Assembly: GCA_031419455.1 (NCBI GenBank)
Contig: JANOKS010000005.1
Span: forward strand, 27,676 to 91,675
From: UBA7672 sp031419455
GTDB lineage: Bacteria > Pseudomonadota > Alphaproteobacteria > Caulobacterales > Hyphomonadaceae
DNA length: 64,000 bases
Reading direction: 5' to 3'
Translations under genes and position numbers: made by a program
In this document: piece by piece, positions 9,321 to 16,997 of the stretch
Layout: each line of letters starts with the position of its first letter
Numbering within the stretch: the stretch's first letter is position 1
Notes under the pieces: model-generated
Told to the model about the DNA's origin: nothing
Database searches by the model: none
What the model saw: the letters and a program-made list of their open reading frames with translations, nothing else

Positions 9321-10462
9321 GTTTCAAGCGGCTGTTCTCGCGATCGCTTGGGGCTGCTCCGGGGCGGCTGCATTTTGCGGCGCACAGTCATCATCTCTGG
9401 CCGGATGCGAGTTTCGAGGGACAGCAGGCGGCGTGGGACGATGCGGCGCGGCTGGCGGATCACAAATGGGACCGCGTCATGGGCGAGGTCTGGCCGGAGG
9501 CGCAGGCGAACATCGCCGCAGAACTGAATCTGCCGTCGCCCGACAGCATCGTGTTTGCGCCGAACACGCATGAGCTGCTGGTGCGTGTGTTTTCGGCGAT
9601 GGGCAAGGACAGGCCGCGCGTGCTGGCGAGCGATGGCGAGTTCCACAGCTTTCGCAGGCAGTCGGCGCGCTGGGCCGAGGCTGGTGCGATTGCGCTGGAG
9701 ACTGTGGCGTCGGACGATGCGCGGTTCGCTGACGCCTTCATGGCGCGCGCGACGAGTGGCGATTTCGACCTGATCTTTGTGAGCCATGTGATGTTCGGCT
9801 CGGGTAGGGTGTTCGATCGCATCGCAGAGTTGGCGGCGCTGTCGCGGCCGGACGGGCCATGGATCGTGATCGATGGCTATCATGCCTTCATGGCGATCGA
9901 GGTTGATCTGTCGAAGGTGGCCGATCGCGTGTTCTATCTCGCTGGCGGGTACAAGTATGCGATGGCGGGTGAGGGCGCGTGCTTCCTGCATGCGCCGCCG
10001 GGTTTTGGCGCGCGGCCCGTCAACACAGGATGGTTCGCGGCCTTCGATGATCTCACCCTGATGCCGGGGCAGGTGGGCTATGTGCAGGATGCGCGGCGTT
10101 TTGCCGGCGCGACGTTCGATCCTTCTGGGCTCTACCGCTTCAACGCGGTGCAGGCGATGCTGAAGCGCGAAGGTCTGACGACGGCGCGCGTGAACGCGCA
10201 TGTCGATCCGCTGATGATGTCGCTTGCGGCGGAGCTGGACGAGACGGGACTCGGATCAGCGCGCCTGCTCAATCCTGGCATCCTGCAGCCGCGCGCGCGG
10301 TTCCTCGCGCTGGAGAGTCCGCGGGCGCGGGCGTGGCAGGATGCGTTTGCAGCGGCGGGCGTCGTGACTGATCTGCGCGGCGATGTGCTACGCATCGGCA
10401 TCGGCCTCTATCACGACGAGGACGACATCACGCAGCTCTGCGATATCGCGGCGAGCTTTTGA
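9317..10462 (+). CDS. class V aminotransferase-fold PLP enzyme, kynureninase-like
   Basis: About 381 residues of the fold-type I, class V PLP family that includes kynureninase and cysteine desulfurases. Visible features are the PLP Lys in FYLAGGYKYAMAGEGACFLH, the preceding Asp in WIVIDGYHAFM, and an N-terminal LHFAAHSHHLWPD. The GTG start overlaps the kynA stop (GTGA) with GAGG 8 bases upstream. That tight coupling to tryptophan dioxygenase suggests it acts on kynurenine (alanine plus anthranilate). The sequence is, however, not a textbook kynureninase, so the reaction is an inference. No formamidase gene is adjacent. Confidence 0.72.
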   Translation: MSFKRLFSRSLGAAPGRLHFAAHSHHLWPDASFEGQQAAWDDAARLADHKWDRVMGEVWPEAQANIAAELNLPSPDSIVFAPNTHELLVRVFSAMGKDRPRVLASDGEFHSFRRQSARWAEAGAIALETVASDDARFADAFMARATSGDFDLIFVSHVMFGSGRVFDRIAELAALSRPDGPWIVIDGYHAFMAIEVDLSKVADRVFYLAGGYKYAMAGEGACFLHAPPGFGARPVNTGWFAAFDDLTLMPGQVGYVQDARRFAGATFDPSGLYRFNAVQAMLKREGLTTARVNAHVDPLMMSLAAELDETGLGSARLLNPGILQPRARFLALESPRARAWQDAFAAAGVVTDLRGDVLRIGIGLYHDEDDITQLCDIAASF

Positions 10463-10617
10463 GGCGGTCGCGAAACTGAAGATCCGTTCACTGCAGAATC
10501 TGCAGCAGAACATGCACACTGAACTTGCCGTTCAACTCCGGGTCATGCGCGGGGCGGCATGTTGCTCGTGTCGCGCAATGAAGGAAACAGGCGCGAAAGC
10601 AAACCGGAGTTCGCACC

Positions 10618-11124
10618 ATGAAACGCATTCTTTCAGCCGCTCTCGCCGTCGCCATGATGGCCGGCGCAGGCGTCGCCGAAGCCCAGGGACGCAACCGCGT
10701 CCAGATCGAGCAGAGTGGTCGCGGCCACGGCTCGGCCATCGCGCAGAACGGCGACCGCAACGGCTCCGTCACCGTGCAGGGCGGCCGGGGTCACTACGCC
10801 TCTGGCGTGCAGACCGGCTACAACAACTTCCTGCGCATGGACCAGTACGGCACGCGCAACCGGGCGATGACCGAGCAGCGCGGTGAAGCCAACCTCGCGG
10901 TCACCGCCCAGGATGGCTTGAATCTCAAGGCGCAGACGAGCCAGCGCGGTTACAACAACGTTGCCGGTACCGCGCAGATGGGCACGGGTCACCGCGCCGT
11001 CACTGACCAGGCGGGCGCCAACAACGCCTCCGCCATCATCCAGACTGGCCACGGTCAGGATGTCGAAGTCCGCCAGCGCGGCGAAGGCAATATCTCGGTG
11101 GTCGTGCAGAGCGGCTACAACTGA
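10618..11124 (+). CDS. curlin-repeat amyloid subunit (CsgA/CsgB type)
   Basis: A 168-residue secreted protein with a Sec signal peptide (cleavage near AEAQG) followed by about 13 tandem units with an 11-residue pitch. The core is Q-x-G-x-x-N, as in VQIEQSGRGHG, SAIAQNGDRNG, ASGVQTGYNNF and SVVVQSGYN. This is the curlin beta-strand repeat that stacks into extracellular functional amyloid. It is the first gene of a four-gene curli cluster. Export genes csgG, csgE and csgF are not in this window. The 66-bp gap to csgH contains a strong hairpin. Confidence 0.85.
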   Translation: MKRILSAALAVAMMAGAGVAEAQGRNRVQIEQSGRGHGSAIAQNGDRNGSVTVQGGRGHYASGVQTGYNNFLRMDQYGTRNRAMTEQRGEANLAVTAQDGLNLKAQTSQRGYNNVAGTAQMGTGHRAVTDQAGANNASAIIQTGHGQDVEVRQRGEGNISVVVQSGYN

Positions 11125-11146
11125 GGCCAGTTACCGAGGCAAGTCC

Positions 11147-11172
11147 GGCCCGGCGGATTTTTCCGCCGGGCC
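11147..11172 (+). terminator. intercistronic hairpin between curlin gene and csgH
   Basis: A 10-bp perfect GC stem (GGCCCGGCGG / CCGCCGGGCC), with an additional A:T closing pair, around a T-rich loop. It sits between the first curlin stop and the Shine-Dalgarno of csgH. There is no clear T tract after it. It may act as a partial terminator or as a 3' RNA-stability stem that keeps curlin mRNA more abundant than chaperone mRNA. Confidence 0.55.
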
Positions 11173-11190
11173 ATCCCTCCAAAGGAGGCC

Positions 11191-11718
11191 ATGATGACCA
11201 ATCGCATCTATCTTCTTTCCGCGGCGCTCGTGCTGGCCGGCTGCTCGTCAGCCGCGCAGGGCGCGCCGAACACCGCCGTCGTCACGCAGGGCGGCCCGGA
11301 TCTCGCCAGTACGTTCAATGACGTGTCTCCCGCGTACAGCCTCGAACTCGACGGCGCACCGCCGGCGATCGTTCCGAGGGCACAGCTTCGCGCACCGGAG
11401 CCCGCGCCTGTCTTGGCGCAAAAAGTCCAGGCGCGCTTCACCTGCGACATCGACATCGATCGCACCTCCAACGGCATTCGCGTGACGCCGATCGTTCGCG
11501 CCGGCAAGGCGCTGTCGGGCGAATATTCGCTGGTGATCACCATGAGCGGCGCGTCGGGCTCTTCCGACATCAGCCAGGGCGGGCCGTTTGATGCGGCGCG
11601 TGGCGAGCGTGTCAGGCTGGGCGCTTCCGAGTTCTCGATGGAGCGGGGCGCCAAGTTCCGCGCCGTGCTGAAGGTTCGCGCGGGCGGCCGCGAAATCTGC
11701 CGCGACATCACGTCCTAG
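11191..11718 (+). CDS. csgH: CsgH-like curli fibre chaperone, lipoprotein-type leader
   Basis: A 175-residue exported protein. The N-terminus has a lipobox (LVLAGCSS). The last 95 residues form a small Ig-like beta domain with two cysteines (RFTCDIDIDR and GREICRDITS), matching the alphaproteobacterial periplasmic curli inhibitor/chaperone CsgH, which blocks premature curlin assembly. A near-perfect AAAGGAGG lies only 2 bases before the first ATG and 5 before a second ATG (11194), so the second is the more likely start. The extra 80-residue N-terminal region before the CsgH domain includes a VVTQGG stretch, perhaps one curlin-like unit. Confidence 0.8.
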   Translation: MMTNRIYLLSAALVLAGCSSAAQGAPNTAVVTQGGPDLASTFNDVSPAYSLELDGAPPAIVPRAQLRAPEPAPVLAQKVQARFTCDIDIDRTSNGIRVTPIVRAGKALSGEYSLVITMSGASGSSDISQGGPFDAARGERVRLGASEFSMERGAKFRAVLKVRAGGREICRDITS

Positions 11719-11741
11719 ATTTCGGTTTCAGGGAGCCCGCC

Positions 11742-12236
11742 ATGCAGAATGCCCGTCTCAAACTTGTGTCGCTTGCGCTGATTGCCGCGCTTGGCGCGGG
11801 CGCTGCTGAAGCGCAGGGCCGCTATGATCGCTACGGCTATCATCCGCCGAAAGAGGCGAAGGTGGATGTACAGCAGAACGGCCGGGCGAACGGCGTGGCG
11901 GTGGCGCAGAATGGCGCGCGGAACGCCGCCGCGGTTCGCCAGGACGGCGTTGCCAACACCGGCATGATCAACCAGACCGGCACGGCCAACGACGCGACGA
12001 TCCGGCAATTCGGCAAGAACAACGACGCCTCGATCACGCAGGTCGGCGACAACAATCTCACCTGCGTCGTGCAGGTCGGGAAAAATCTCTCGGCCGGCGT
12101 GGTGCAGGAAGGCAGTGGCCTCAGTGGCGGTGTCGTGCAGACGAAAAAGGGCGCTTACGCCATTCCGGGTCAGATGTGTTCGCTCGATCCCGCCAACCGC
12201 GGTTACTGGAATCGCATCGGCGTGAAGGGGTACTGA
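11742..12236 (+). CDS. curlin-like subunit with paired cysteines
   Basis: A 164-residue secreted protein: Sec signal to AEAQG, then about nine 11-residue curlin units (VDVQQNGRANG, VAVAQNGARNA, ATIRQFGKNND, ASITQVGDNNL). It ends in a non-repeat tail containing GQMCSLDP. One Cys lies inside a repeat (TCVVQVGK) and one in the tail. Both positions are shared with the next gene, which suggests a disulfide or a surface anchor. It may be the nucleator (CsgB role) or a minor subunit. Spacing to csgH is 23 bp and to the next gene 2 bp, so they are co-transcribed. Confidence 0.82.
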   Translation: MQNARLKLVSLALIAALGAGAAEAQGRYDRYGYHPPKEAKVDVQQNGRANGVAVAQNGARNAAAVRQDGVANTGMINQTGTANDATIRQFGKNNDASITQVGDNNLTCVVQVGKNLSAGVVQEGSGLSGGVVQTKKGAYAIPGQMCSLDPANRGYWNRIGVKGY

Positions 12237-12238
12237 AC

Positions 12239-12751
12239 ATGTCCGCTTTTCGTCTCAGGATTGTCAGTCTTGCGCTGATCAGCGCGCTGGGCGCATCCGC
12301 GGCGCAGGCGCAAAACAGCTATCCGTCGCTGTTCTCGGGGCAGGGCAAGGCCACATGGGCGGCGCCGTCGCGACCAAGTGTCGAGATCAAGCAGGACGGG
12401 CGCAACAATGGCGCAGCCGCTTCACAGAACGGTATCGATAACGCGCTCCGTATCCTGCAGAATGGCGCGTTCAACACGGGCCAGGTAAAGCAGGACGGCG
12501 TCAACAACGACGCCACCATACGGCAGATCGGCCGCAACAACGACGCGACGATCACGCAGACGGGCGCGAACAACTCGGCTTGCGTCGTGCAGATCGGGCG
12601 CGGCAATTCTGCTGGCGTGGTGCAGACCGGCGGGCAGAGCGTCGGCGTCGTGCAGACACGCAGGGGCAGCCATGAGTTTCCGGCTGTGCTATGCGAGATC
12701 GACCCGAAGAACCCTGCCAAGCTGCGGCGCGCGGTGACGCGGTTGTTCTAG
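12239..12751 (+). CDS. second curlin-like subunit with paired cysteines
   Basis: A 170-residue paralogue of the preceding gene. The ATG at 12239 is chosen since it yields a clean signal peptide (ending near AAQAQN); the frame upstream is inside the previous gene. About eight 11-residue curlin units follow (VEIKQDGRNNG, LRILQNGAFNT, ATIRQIGRNND, ATITQTGANNS), then a tail. The cysteines in SACVVQIGR and AVLCEIDP align with those of its neighbour. Its 2-bp spacing means translational coupling. The two paralogues probably form a heteromeric minor component of the fibre. Confidence 0.8.
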   Translation: MSAFRLRIVSLALISALGASAAQAQNSYPSLFSGQGKATWAAPSRPSVEIKQDGRNNGAAASQNGIDNALRILQNGAFNTGQVKQDGVNNDATIRQIGRNNDATITQTGANNSACVVQIGRGNSAGVVQTGGQSVGVVQTRRGSHEFPAVLCEIDPKNPAKLRRAVTRLF

Positions 12752-12763
12752 GGCGTCGAACGC

Positions 12764-12851
12764 GTAGGCTGGATAGAGCGAAGCGAAATCCACCGTTTCG
12801 CCTACGCGCATGATCGGGGATGGTGGATTTCGCTTCGCTCTATCCACCCTA
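12764..12851. repeat. inverted repeat, 31-bp arms
   Basis: A left arm (12764-12794, GGATAGAGCGAAGCGAAATC core) and a nearly perfect inverted right arm (12821-12851) enclose 26 bp. It lies between the curlin cluster and the end of pgl, which converge, so it may double as a bidirectional terminator. Confidence 0.75.
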
Positions 12852-12862
12852 CGGATGATGGC

Positions 12863-13570
12863 CTACGGCGCCCAAAAGGCGTGGACGGGGACTTTGCGTT
12901 GCACCAGCAGTTCGCGGATCGGCGATGAGCCTAAGCCGGCCTTGGCATCGTTGTAGACCGCCAGCTTGTCCTGACCCATGAAGAGCAGGACGATGCGGCG
13001 CGACGTGAGGATGCCGGGAATGGTCAGCGTCATGCGCTCGGGCGAACCGGCCGCGCCGGGCGAATGGATGCCGGCGACTTTCTTCGTTCCCGCTGGATCG
13101 ACAGCGGCGGCATAGCCTTCGGCGCCGGGTATGAGCGAGGCGATGTGGCCGTCCGGCCCCATGCCCAGAAGGCAGATATCGAACGGCATGATCGGCGTCA
13201 GGCGCTTTTCTGCAACTGCTGCGCCGCCCGAGGCTTTCGCATGATTGGTCTTGAACGGCACGAAGGTCGCCACAGCCGCGCGCCGCTTCATCAGGAGGTC
13301 GCGCACAAGATATTCGTTGGAGGCAGGATCTTCCGGCGAGACCCAGCGCTCGTCCGTCACGGTCAGCGAGACCTTCTCCCAGTTGACGACAACGTTTGAG
13401 AGGGCGTCGTAAAGCGGACCCGGCGTCGTGCCGCCGGCCAGCGCGAGCGAGGCCTTGCGGCGCTTGCGGATGATCTCGCCGATCCTGTCGGTGAAATCCT
13501 GGCACAGGCCGGCAAACAGGCGGCGGCGGTCCTGGAAGAAGCTCTCTTCGTGAGTGGTGACCGTGCTCAT
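12863..13570 (-). CDS. pgl: 6-phosphogluconolactonase
   Basis: A 235-residue NagB/SOL-family lactonase hydrolysing 6-phosphogluconolactone to 6-phosphogluconate. Motifs include SLALAGGTTPGPLYDAL near residue 41, VTDERWVSPEDPASNE near 72, and LLGMGPDGHIASLIPG near 135, carrying the family's GMGxDGHxASLFP signature. It starts 3 bp after the zwf stop on the same strand, so zwf and pgl form an operon. With edd-eda this completes the route from glucose-6-phosphate to KDPG cleavage. Confidence 0.93.
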   Translation of the reverse strand: MSTVTTHEESFFQDRRRLFAGLCQDFTDRIGEIIRKRRKASLALAGGTTPGPLYDALSNVVVNWEKVSLTVTDERWVSPEDPASNEYLVRDLLMKRRAAVATFVPFKTNHAKASGGAAVAEKRLTPIMPFDICLLGMGPDGHIASLIPGAEGYAAAVDPAGTKKVAGIHSPGAAGSPERMTLTIPGILTSRRIVLLFMGQDKLAVYNDAKAGLGSSPIRELLVQRKVPVHAFWAP

Positions 13571-13573
13571 TCG

Positions 13574-15022
13574 TTATTCATACCAGCTATGGCCGTTGCG
13601 TTCGGTGAGCGCGAACGCGCCCGCAGGTCCCCAGCTGCCTGCCTGATAGGGGGCGGGGCGCATGCCCGTGCGCGACCAGCCTTCGATGATGCGATCGATC
13701 CAGAGCCACGCGGCCTCGGCTTCATCGCGCCGGACGAAGAGCGTGGAGTTGTCCGAGATGGCTTCGAGCAGCAGGCGTTCGTAAGCAATGCGCCGGCGCT
13801 TCTCGCCCTTGAAGGCGTCGAGGAGAGAGAGATTTAGTGACAAGGGCTGCAGCTCGTAGCCGCCCTGGGTCAGTGTCGGTGTCTTGTTCATGATGGTGAG
13901 GGAGATGGATTCTTCAGGCTGCAGCGTGATGGTCAACTGGTTCGCCATCAGCGGCGCGCCGTTGAAGATGGAATGCGGGATGTCGCGGAACTGGATCACG
14001 ATCTGCGAATGGCGCGTCGGCAGGCGCTTACCTGTACGCAGGTAAAACGGCACGCCGGCCCAGCGCCAGTTGTCGACGTGAGCACAAAGGGCAACAAAGG
14101 TTTCGGTGTCGGATGGCTTGCCGCCTTCCTCTTCGGTGTAGCCGGGAACGGTTTTTCCATCGGCAACACCGCGCGCGTACTGGCCGCGCACAGTCTTGTC
14201 GCGCAGTTCTGAATCGCGGATCGGGCGCAGGCTGCGCAGCACTTTCACTTTCTCGCTCCGCACGGATTCCGGCCGCATGTCGTGCGGCGGCTCCATGGCA
14301 ATAAAACAGAGCAGCTGAAGCAGGTGGTTCTGCACCATGTCGCGGGTTGCGCCGTATTCGTTGTAGTAGCCGAAGCGGCCCTCGACGCCCAACGTCTCGG
14401 CGACGGTGATCTGGACGTGATCGATCGAATGGCGATTCCACAGCGGCTCGAACAGCGCGTTGGCGAAGCGAAGCGCGATCAGGTTCTGGACGGTTTCCTT
14501 GCCGAGATAGTGGTCGATGCGGAAGGTGCGGTTCTCGGCGAAGTGCTCGGCGATGGCGCTGTTGATCTGCTCGCAGGAGGCATAGCTCTTGCCGATCGGC
14601 TTCTCGACGATGACGCCATTGGGCGCGCCGGTGAGACCCTGCGCGGCGAGGCCCTGGACGATGGGGATGTAGAGGGCGGGAGAGGTCGACAGGTAGAAGA
14701 GAGCGCCGCTATCGCCGTTCAGCTTTTCGCGCAGGGTTACGTATGAGCGAGGGTCCGTAGCGTCACCGGCAGCGTAGCCGAGGCGCTTCTCAAACTCCTT
14801 CCAGGAGTCTTCGGAGAAGAAGGTTCCTGCCCTGTCCTGGACCCAGGCCTTCACATCGGCGCGGAATTCAGCGTCTGAATGGACCGAGCGGGCGGCGCCG
14901 ATGATCCGGAGGTCTGGGGGCAAAAGGCCGTCGGCATCAAGGAAGTAGAGCGACGGGAACAGCATTCGCCGGGCGAGGTCGCCCGTCGCGCCGAAAATGA
15001 CAAAAGCCCCCGGCATGGTCAT
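13574..15022 (-). CDS. zwf: glucose-6-phosphate 1-dehydrogenase
   Basis: A 482-residue NAD(P)-dependent dehydrogenase. The N-terminal Rossmann motif reads FVIFGATGDLARRMLFPSLY. The G6P-binding signature FRIDHYLGKETVQN is near residue 170, with FEPLWNRHSIDHVQITVAE following. Length is typical. The start ATG at 15022 has GAGG 7 bases upstream; a second in-frame ATG lies two codons on. It is the first gene of zwf-pgl and supplies the lactone for Pgl. Confidence 0.96.
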   Translation of the reverse strand: MTMPGAFVIFGATGDLARRMLFPSLYFLDADGLLPPDLRIIGAARSVHSDAEFRADVKAWVQDRAGTFFSEDSWKEFEKRLGYAAGDATDPRSYVTLREKLNGDSGALFYLSTSPALYIPIVQGLAAQGLTGAPNGVIVEKPIGKSYASCEQINSAIAEHFAENRTFRIDHYLGKETVQNLIALRFANALFEPLWNRHSIDHVQITVAETLGVEGRFGYYNEYGATRDMVQNHLLQLLCFIAMEPPHDMRPESVRSEKVKVLRSLRPIRDSELRDKTVRGQYARGVADGKTVPGYTEEEGGKPSDTETFVALCAHVDNWRWAGVPFYLRTGKRLPTRHSQIVIQFRDIPHSIFNGAPLMANQLTITLQPEESISLTIMNKTPTLTQGGYELQPLSLNLSLLDAFKGEKRRRIAYERLLLEAISDNSTLFVRRDEAEAAWLWIDRIIEGWSRTGMRPAPYQAGSWGPAGAFALTERNGHSWYE

Positions 15023-15211
15023 GATCAGACCTCAGGGCAGCACCGCGCTTTGGGTCAAGCGGAATTACGCGCGCGGCGGCGGATTACCCCCATACCGCGA
15101 AGCACAACGCGGCGTTTCGCAGGTTACGGGCCAAAACTTGTGCTAATCAGTCGCAAGAGCAGCAGGTGGTTGCTTCATGCGTAATCGCTGGTACGCATAG
15201 GCAATTGCGGC

Positions 15212-15285
15212 GCGGGTGTAGCTCAATGGCAGAGCAGAAGCTTCCCAAGCTTACGACGAGGGTTCGATTCCCTTCACCCGCTCCA
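15212..15285 (+). tRNA. tRNA-Gly (anticodon CCC), CCA encoded
   Basis: A 74-nt cloverleaf: acceptor GCGGGTG / CACCCGC, D-arm GCTC-AATGGCA-GAGC, anticodon loop TTCCCAA (CCC), and T-arm AGGG-TTCGATT-CCCT with encoded CCA. The anticodon stem has a mismatch at its base. The loop reads glycine GGG codons. Confidence 0.93.
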
Positions 15286-15602
15286 GTATTCGCGAAGATA
15301 TTGTGGGCCACTTGCTTGTGAAACAAAGTAGAGCATCGACGCTTCAACAAGAGTGTAGGACTTCAGACGCCCCTTCGGTTTGACGATCGACGTGTCCACA
15401 TTCAGTGTTGACTGGAAGCCTCACGTTCCAGTGCGCGGGATCACCCAAATTGGGCAATCGATTACCTCCGTTGCTGGTTGACGTGTGGGGAAGAAATCTG
15501 GTTGCTACCGGACTGAACCAAGTGACTTTAGTTGTCCGCTACTTCCCGCACACAAGAATAAAAGTTCGGGCTGGCTGGGCGCGGGGGGGGGAGAGACTGC
15601 TG
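15286..15602. other. 317-bp gap, no gene seen
   Basis: Between tRNA-Gly and the MarR gene. Base composition is less GC-rich than elsewhere. An open frame runs in from 15405, but it starts without a ribosome site and has no recognisable protein before the MarR start. It probably holds the regulator's promoter. Confidence 0.5.
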
Positions 15603-16013
15603 ATGGATGCGAGCGTCGTTGCGCGCCTGCTGGAACAGACTGCGCGCGCCATCTATGAGTCGCGTGGCCCTCGCGCGATCCATGCGGGGCAATGGGCCGT
15701 GCTGCGGTATCTCGCGCGGGCCAGCAAGCAGGCGCGGACAGTGGGCGGCGTCGCGACTTATCTGGGCGTCACGCATGCGCCTGCCTCGCGCGCCGTGGCG
15801 TCGCTTGCCCGCAAGAACTATGTCGTCGTCAGCGCCGATGCCGAGGATCGCCGCGTGCGCCGGATCGAGCTCACGCCGCAGGGCAAGGCGCTGCTGGACC
15901 ATGACCCGGTGCATCGTCTCACGGCCGCGATCGCGGGAATGAGCGACACCAAGCAGAAAGACCTCGCAGCGATGCTCGAGGCGCTTTACGCCCGGCTGGT
16001 CAAGGCCGGATAG
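15603..16013 (+). CDS. MarR-family transcriptional regulator
   Basis: A 136-residue winged helix-turn-helix regulator. WAVLRYLARASKQARTVGGVATYLGVTHAPASRAVASLARKNYV is the DNA-recognition region, and SADAEDRRVRRIELTPQGKALL is the wing typical of MarR proteins. The ATG at 15603 is chosen because a G-rich stretch ending GGGGAGAG lies just upstream and upstream codons do not continue the fold. Ligand unknown. The next gene starts 9 bp after its stop, so it may be co-regulated with the methionine sulfoxide reductase. Confidence 0.85.
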   Translation: MDASVVARLLEQTARAIYESRGPRAIHAGQWAVLRYLARASKQARTVGGVATYLGVTHAPASRAVASLARKNYVVVSADAEDRRVRRIELTPQGKALLDHDPVHRLTAAIAGMSDTKQKDLAAMLEALYARLVKAG

Positions 16014-16021
16014 GCGGACCC

Positions 16022-16513
16022 GTGGCCGAGCAGCAGATCCAGTACTCCACTGACAAGGCGACCGCGTACCGCGAGCTGGTCGCGGAAGTTGCCGGCGTGG
16101 TCGCCGGAGAAACATCACGCACGGCGCGCTATGCCACCACGGTCTCGCTGCTGAAAGCCGCGTTCGGCGAGCGCTTCTTCTGGTGCGGGTTCTACGAGGT
16201 CGATCCGTGCAAGGAACGCGAGCTGGTTGTCGGGCCATATCAGGGCACGCTGGGCTGCCTGCGCATTCCGTTCGACAAGGGCGTGTGCGGCGCGTGCGCG
16301 GCGACCCGCGAGACGGTCATCGTGCCGGACGTGCATGCGTTTCCGGAACACATCGCGTGCGATGGGCGCTCGAATTCCGAGATCGTCGTGCCGGTGTTCG
16401 ACAAGGCCGGTGCGCTGGTCGCCGTGCTGGACGTCGATTCAACGGACTTCGCAGCGTTCGACGCGGTCGATGCGCGCGGCCTCGAAGCAGTGTGCAGCGC
16501 GATGCTTGCCTAA
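16022..16513 (+). CDS. msrC: free methionine-(R)-sulfoxide reductase, GAF domain
   Basis: A 163-residue single GAF-domain protein of the YebR/fRMsr family, which reduces free Met-R-sulfoxide in the cytoplasm. The three family cysteines are present with exact family spacing: Cys79 (GTLGCLRIP), Cys89 (DKGVCGAC) and Cys113 (HIACDGRSNSEIVVPV), 10 and 24 residues apart. The GTG start at 16022 is placed 9 bp after the MarR stop. Assignment rests on the cysteine pattern and the FWCGFYEVD and GPYQGTLGC signatures. Confidence 0.9.
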   Translation: MAEQQIQYSTDKATAYRELVAEVAGVVAGETSRTARYATTVSLLKAAFGERFFWCGFYEVDPCKERELVVGPYQGTLGCLRIPFDKGVCGACAATRETVIVPDVHAFPEHIACDGRSNSEIVVPVFDKAGALVAVLDVDSTDFAAFDAVDARGLEAVCSAMLA

Positions 16514-16515
16514 GA

Positions 16516-16911
16516 TCAGGTCAGCTTCGCGTAGTCCGTCACTTCCATCGTCCCGTCGAGCTTGCGGTACACCGTCACGCCGAAACGGGCGCCGCCGGTC
16601 ATGGTGATGACGAAGCGGTAGTTCATCCCCGCGACCACCTGCATTTCGGCTTCCACCTTGTCGACGAGTGCACGCGTCGGATCGCGGGTGTAGATCGCAT
16701 CGACTGCGACGGCCTGCGCGGCCTTCGTCATTTCGTCGTCGAGGCTGGCGGGGGCATAGCCGCCGGTTATCGGCGGCTCCGGTGTCGGCATCGGTGTCGG
16801 CGGCGTTGCTTCAATGGCGGCCGGTTCGGGGGCAGGCGTTGGCTCGGACGCCGGCGCCGGCGTGCAGGCGGCGAGCAGTGATCCGATCAGGATTGTGGGG
16901 ATGATACGCAT
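16516..16911 (-). CDS. cystatin-like lipoprotein
   Basis: A 131-residue lipoprotein: signal peptide with lipobox LLAAC (Cys16), a Pro/Thr/Glu-rich linker to about residue 48, then an 80-residue domain. The domain has a GG near residue 50 and the classic cystatin Q-x-V-x-G loop as EMQVVAGMNYRFVI (residues 91-95), followed by alternating strands FGVTVYRKLDGTMEVTDY. Cystatins inhibit papain-like cysteine proteases, so this could be an envelope-anchored protease inhibitor. That is inference from motifs. The start at 16911 follows GGGAGG. Confidence 0.7.
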   Translation of the reverse strand: MRIIPTILIGSLLAACTPAPASEPTPAPEPAAIEATPPTPMPTPEPPITGGYAPASLDDEMTKAAQAVAVDAIYTRDPTRALVDKVEAEMQVVAGMNYRFVITMTGGARFGVTVYRKLDGTMEVTDYAKLT

Positions 16912-16997
16912 GTGGGTCCTCCCGGGGCTGACCACAAGTGTAGGGCAGGATTGGGTTGAGGGTAATGCGCGGCGCGCAGAATGATGCAGGCGCCGCC

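Noticed and set aside
15405..15602. N-terminal extension of the MarR gene
   Set aside because: Upstream residues do not resemble MarR proteins; ATG 15603 has the ribosome site and the expected length.
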